Assembly (NCBI RefSeq): GCF_964033635.1
Contig: NZ_OZ035533.1
Location: 2,480,001-2,544,000, forward strand
Direction: 5' to 3'
Length of the DNA stretch: 64,000 nucleotides
From: Chitinophaga sp. MM2321
GTDB lineage: Bacteria > Bacteroidota > Bacteroidia > Chitinophagales > Chitinophagaceae
Shown here: piece by piece, positions 60,789-64,000 of the stretch
How positions within the stretch are numbered: the first letter of the stretch is position 1
Layout of the letters: the number at the start of each line of letters is the position of its first letter
Program-made: the position numbers and the translations under genes
Notes under the pieces: model-generated
Databases searched by the model: none
The model's input: only the letters and a program-made list of their open reading frames with translations
Told to the model about the DNA's origin: nothing

Positions 60789-62419
60789 AATTGCACCCAG
60801 GCCAGGCAAGCTTTTCTTTCCGTCCCCTTTCTGCTGATCATAACGGTGGCATATACACGATTTTGCGCCTGGTAATCAGCGGCGCCCATCATACAATAAT
60901 ATCCTTTTGTTACTTCGGGTGTGCCAAACAGGAATAGTCTTTCCATTTTACCATTATAAAAACGATAGCAAACAAAATTCGCGTCAGCCGTGTATTTCAG
61001 CGGCTTGCGCGCTTTCTCCTGTCCGCCTGTTTCCAGGTATTGCAGATAGTCATTGAACACTATAAACGCAGCATTGGGAGAAGCGATATAATCGTAAGAT
61101 AAATAAGTATTGGTGTTGATGGCGGCGATTTTATTCCGGAAAATCCATTCACTTTTTTCGCGGCGTTGCTGATAGAAAGGTTCACATATACCGGTGATGG
61201 CCTGGTACTTGGAAACAGCCAGCGTGGTGTTTTCCCGGCCGGAGGAATCCAATTGTGCAATGCCGATGTCGCCCAGGTTGGTGTGCAGTTTATTGATTTG
61301 TGTATTCCCCTGTTTAAAGCGGGTGAGGTTTTCCATGAGCAGGGTGCTGTTGCCATCTTCGTTTAGGAGTAACCGTTGAGGAGCGCCTTTATAATCATCT
61401 TTATAGCCCAGGTTCACCTGCGCATTCTTGGAAAGTTCGGGGAACGAGAGCTGTACCTGTTTCCGCAGTTTGCCGGAGCCCGCAAGCAGGGTGTTCATAA
61501 AGATACCGCTGTTACCATCCGTCTTTCGGCCCGGTATGTACAGGAGCATGCGCACCTCCTGTGTAGCCGGGACTGGCTGCACATATCCGCTTACATCACC
61601 AGCGTTAGCGGTATAGTCCAGCACCTGGTGGGCAAAGGTAGCCGAGTCCGGCGATAGCATAGAGAAGATCACTTTTGACAAGGGCGCTGTTCCTTTCTTT
61701 TTTGCATTAAAACCTACCGTGGCCAGGTATACCTTTTCCCGGCCCTGTACGGCCATATTGATATAACTGAAATAGCTATACGCAGTGTCGGGCAAATAGT
61801 ACCAACCCTTATTGATCAGTTCATGTTCCGGTGAAAAATGCAACACCTGTATGCGTTCCCGGATGCTGTCGTTGCGCTGGATTTCGGCGCCCGAAAAAAA
61901 GGCCACGGCATAATAATCACTATGTGGATCTTTCTCCACAAAACAATCGTGCGATGCCAGGTTCTCCTGTACATACACGCTCCGGTGTTGAATCGTAGGC
62001 AGTTCTCCCAGTTTATCTTCCCGTAATAATTTCCCTGTTTGCGGGTCCAGTACCAGCCGGAAGAATACCGGTGTATATTTTACAATCTGTTGCAGAAAGA
62101 CAACCGGTTGCCCGTTTATTTCATAGATACCATCTATTTCTGTAGACTCCAGATCAGCCGCATTCCACTGTGTTCCTCCTACAATGCTATCCATTGCTAC
62201 CAGCTCCCGCTGCGGGTTGTAAACGCTTATGCGGATGCCCTCCTTCTTTGAAAAATGCAGGTAGACGGTATTACCGTTTTTCAGTTGCATTAATTTATCC
62301 CATCCATCGCCAGGTTCCTCAAACGACGGCCCCAATGTAACAATGGGTACCTGTGCTGATAACGTTATGATCCCTGCGCACAACAGCAATAGTAAAAAGG
62401 CTGGTCTGAAGTAGTTCAT
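60785..62419 (-). CDS. Unrecognised exported protein, 544 residues
   Basis: Started at the ATG at 62419, which gives MNYFRPAFLLLLLCAGIITL, a standard signal peptide ending near LSAQ; the open frame upstream depends on a TTG. The mature part is beta-rich with repeated WxxxxLMQLKNGNTVYLHF-like blades, tyrosines, and KDGY-type turns, which suggests a propeller, but I recognise no family. It is single and convergent with nfi with a 4-base overlap. Function unknown; the export signal is the firm point. Confidence 0.65.
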   Translation of the reverse strand: MNYFRPAFLLLLLCAGIITLSAQVPIVTLGPSFEEPGDGWDKLMQLKNGNTVYLHFSKKEGIRISVYNPQRELVAMDSIVGGTQWNAADLESTEIDGIYEINGQPVVFLQQIVKYTPVFFRLVLDPQTGKLLREDKLGELPTIQHRSVYVQENLASHDCFVEKDPHSDYYAVAFFSGAEIQRNDSIRERIQVLHFSPEHELINKGWYYLPDTAYSYFSYINMAVQGREKVYLATVGFNAKKKGTAPLSKVIFSMLSPDSATFAHQVLDYTANAGDVSGYVQPVPATQEVRMLLYIPGRKTDGNSGIFMNTLLAGSGKLRKQVQLSFPELSKNAQVNLGYKDDYKGAPQRLLLNEDGNSTLLMENLTRFKQGNTQINKLHTNLGDIGIAQLDSSGRENTTLAVSKYQAITGICEPFYQQRREKSEWIFRNKIAAINTNTYLSYDYIASPNAAFIVFNDYLQYLETGGQEKARKPLKYTADANFVCYRFYNGKMERLFLFGTPEVTKGYYCMMGAADYQAQNRVYATVMISRKGTERKACLAWVQF

Positions 62420-62544
62420 TTTTACATAAATTAATAATTTCAAATATATGTAAAAAATAACTATGATTGAGATGATTTTAGGGAAGCCGCTCCAGACCCG
62501 GACCTCCTTCCCTATCCATCCTGAAAATCAACAGCATACTGCTC

Positions 62545-63723
62545 CTAATGACCTTCATGTTCTCCGCTGTTCTTCATCTTCGCCAACAGGTCATAAGCGC
62601 CTGTTATCACAACTGTTTTATCGGGTATGTCATCCCGGAAGATCACTTCCGTATAGCCTTGCTCGTTATTTCCCAGTTGTACTTCCCGCATGGTAAAATG
62701 ATGGAGGCTATCTGTACCGGCGTCCTTTACAAATACATAGGATTTGTTTTCAAAATTAATGACAGCTGTTTCCGGCAGGGCTTTTACCTGCGCTTTGCCG
62801 GTTTCAATCATCGCCTGCAGGTAGGCGCCGGGGAGTAACTGTGCATCCTCTTTATCCAGGTGGCAATGCACCCTGACAGTGCGCTCCGCGCTGATTTCAC
62901 GGCCTATAAGATGCACGGTGGCAGTACGTTCTGTAGATTCATTCGCCAGGGTAAACCTGACGGGCTGTCCTATTTTTAATTTTGGAACATCCTTTTCAAA
63001 CACGGTCAGCTCCGCATGTAAATGCTCCGTATTTACAATTCTGAAAAGGATGTCTGCCGGATTGACGAACTGTCCCAGGTTGACATTCACCTGTGTCACA
63101 TATCCGCTGATAGGCGCATAGATATTGACAGATCGTTGCATGTTACCTTTTTCAAGGGAAGGGATATTGATATTCAGTAAAGACAATTTCTCGCGGAGTC
63201 CTTTCTCTTTCGCTTGTAAGGATTGAAAAGAAGCCTTAGCCAGTTGCACCGTTTTTAAGGCATTTACATTTTCACGCGATAATTCCTGCTGCCGCTCATA
63301 CTCCACGGTGGCATATTCCAGCTGACTTTTTATATCGAGATAATCCTGTTGCAGTTGGATATAGTCGAGGTTCTCCATAACCGCAATTACCTGTCCCTGT
63401 TTTACAGCCATGCCCTGGAGCAAAGTCGTGTTTTTGATGAAGCCGCCCATTGGTACAGATACGCTCACCAGCTGTTGTGGTGGTACATCCAGGAAGCCAT
63501 TCACTTTTATGGCGCCACTGATCTGCCGTGGCTCCGGTACGCCATAAGTGATTCCCGCCATTTTGAATTGTGCAGGGGTAAGCTCCACGGTATTCGTCGC
63601 TTCTTCCCCATGGTCATGGGCTTCCTCTTTACCAGGTACTGATTGGCTGCCACAGGACACAAAGGCCACCGAAAAACAGAGCAGTATAACGGAAAGGGAT
63701 ATATGTTTATTGATGAATTGCAT
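62545..63723 (-). CDS. RND efflux periplasmic adaptor (CusB/CzcB-like)
   Basis: A 392-residue lipoprotein adaptor; SVAFVSCGSQ is a lipobox (cysteine near residue 25). The histidine-rich EEAHDHGEEATNT near the start could bind metal. It continues with lipoyl/barrel halves (VSVPMGGFIKNTTLLQGMAV; IYAPISGYVTQVNVNLGQFV), a coiled coil between, and a membrane-proximal domain ending KMKNSGEHEGH, again histidine-rich. The N- and C-terminal H-rich tails suggest copper, zinc or cobalt export. It lies 12 bp after the RND/TolC-like gene at the edge, in one operon. Confidence 0.9.
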   Translation of the reverse strand: MQFINKHISLSVILLCFSVAFVSCGSQSVPGKEEAHDHGEEATNTVELTPAQFKMAGITYGVPEPRQISGAIKVNGFLDVPPQQLVSVSVPMGGFIKNTTLLQGMAVKQGQVIAVMENLDYIQLQQDYLDIKSQLEYATVEYERQQELSRENVNALKTVQLAKASFQSLQAKEKGLREKLSLLNINIPSLEKGNMQRSVNIYAPISGYVTQVNVNLGQFVNPADILFRIVNTEHLHAELTVFEKDVPKLKIGQPVRFTLANESTERTATVHLIGREISAERTVRVHCHLDKEDAQLLPGAYLQAMIETGKAQVKALPETAVINFENKSYVFVKDAGTDSLHHFTMREVQLGNNEQGYTEVIFRDDIPDKTVVITGAYDLLAKMKNSGEHEGH

Positions 63724-63735
63724 GATAATAATTTT

Positions 63736-64000
63736 TTAAAGTTGATGACCTGCGAGATAAGCGATATATAACTCGGCCTGTCTCGCATCGGTACGTGCCG
63801 ACAGATATCCCTGACGGGTAGTCATCACGTGTTCCAGGTTTAGAAAATACTCCGCATACCCGATATCACCGGTGGTAAAGGCTTTAGCGGTTTGTTGCAG
63901 CAACTGATCGGCATTTGGCAGCGCCGTTTGATGGTAATAATCCAGGCTGTTGCGTTGCTTGATATACTGCTGTACTGCTTGCTGGTATTGGCTTTGCAAT
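63736..64000 (-). CDS. C-terminal end of TolC-type or CusA-TolC fusion efflux gene (runs off right edge)
   Basis: Only the last 87 or so residues are in the window; the frame is open to the edge. Residues such as QSQYQQAVQQYIKQRNSLDY, LLQQTAKAFTTGDIGYAEYF, and GYLSARTDARQAELYIAYLAG match the final TolC helix region. In Bacteroidota a TolC part is often fused to the end of CusA-type RND pumps, and this could be that fusion or a separate TolC. The rest lies beyond the window. It precedes the adaptor gene in the operon. Confidence 0.75.
   Translation of the reverse strand, partial: LQSQYQQAVQQYIKQRNSLDYYHQTALPNADQLLQQTAKAFTTGDIGYAEYFLNLEHVMTTRQGYLSARTDARQAELYIAYLAGHQL

Overview
The window looks like a piece of a Bacteroidota chromosome, most like Chitinophagaceae (Chitinophaga or a close relative). 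The reasons are twelve exact matches to the Bacteroidota -7 promoter element TAnnTTTG placed sensibly before genes, mostly no Shine-Dalgarno sequence, a TonB-type beta-barrel with an N-terminal carboxypeptidase-regulatory-like domain, a small protein resembling a type IX secretion sorting domain, MqnA of the futalosine menaquinone route, and the AsmA and POTRA/barrel envelope proteins. The genus is recalled from family content, not tested. No rRNA, tRNA, CRISPR array, insertion sequence or phage gene was found. Base composition looks even, so this reads as ordinary chromosome.

Layout. 1-11760: end of an AsmA-like protein, MetY, a quinone-reductase-type MDR enzyme, ManA, YraN, a small secreted protein, PurB, MqnA, an F420-reductase-like protein and an M1 peptidase. 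11806-14340: an orphan peptide-binding lipoprotein and a membrane desaturase. 14410-21016: the most interesting block, four minus-strand genes (UbiA-type prenyltransferase, DprE1, DprE2, HAD phosphatase) that together match the mycobacterial route to polyprenyl-phosphoryl-arabinose, divergent from two multi-membrane GT-C glycosyltransferases. 21244-22841: a CGNR-type regulator and a Gfo/Idh/MocA oxidoreductase. 23098-29660: OtsAB fusion, GH15 enzyme, glucokinase and ClC channel, a trehalose/glucose block.

29657-30064 holds a decayed gene tail and an upstream region. 30065-36048: an MRJP-family protein, then an EmrB/EmrA/TolC-type efflux operon with a divergent AraC regulator. 36133-42446: S10 peptidase, a half-size FUSC-like membrane protein, two PAP2 phosphatases, a DinB-like protein, a potassium channel with a C-terminal zinc ribbon, and small unknowns. 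42458-49529: nicotinate phosphoribosyltransferase, a zinc peptidase, a second MDR enzyme, FdhD, a YdeP-type molybdoenzyme and a glycolipid-binding-like protein. 49613-58628: POTRA/barrel protein, a small membrane protein, a DUF695/RraB-like protein, TonB-type barrel, thioesterase, MsbA-like ABC exporter and two tiny lipoproteins. 58881-64000: DUF763 with endonuclease V, a secreted unknown, and the start of a metal-type RND efflux operon that runs off the right edge.

Between genes, six unusually long inverted repeats (64-148 bp overall) lie between tail-to-tail gene pairs. They fall into two sequence families, and each probably ends transcription from both sides. Their two arms match each other far better than arms match between loci. 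Shorter ordinary hairpins do the same job elsewhere.
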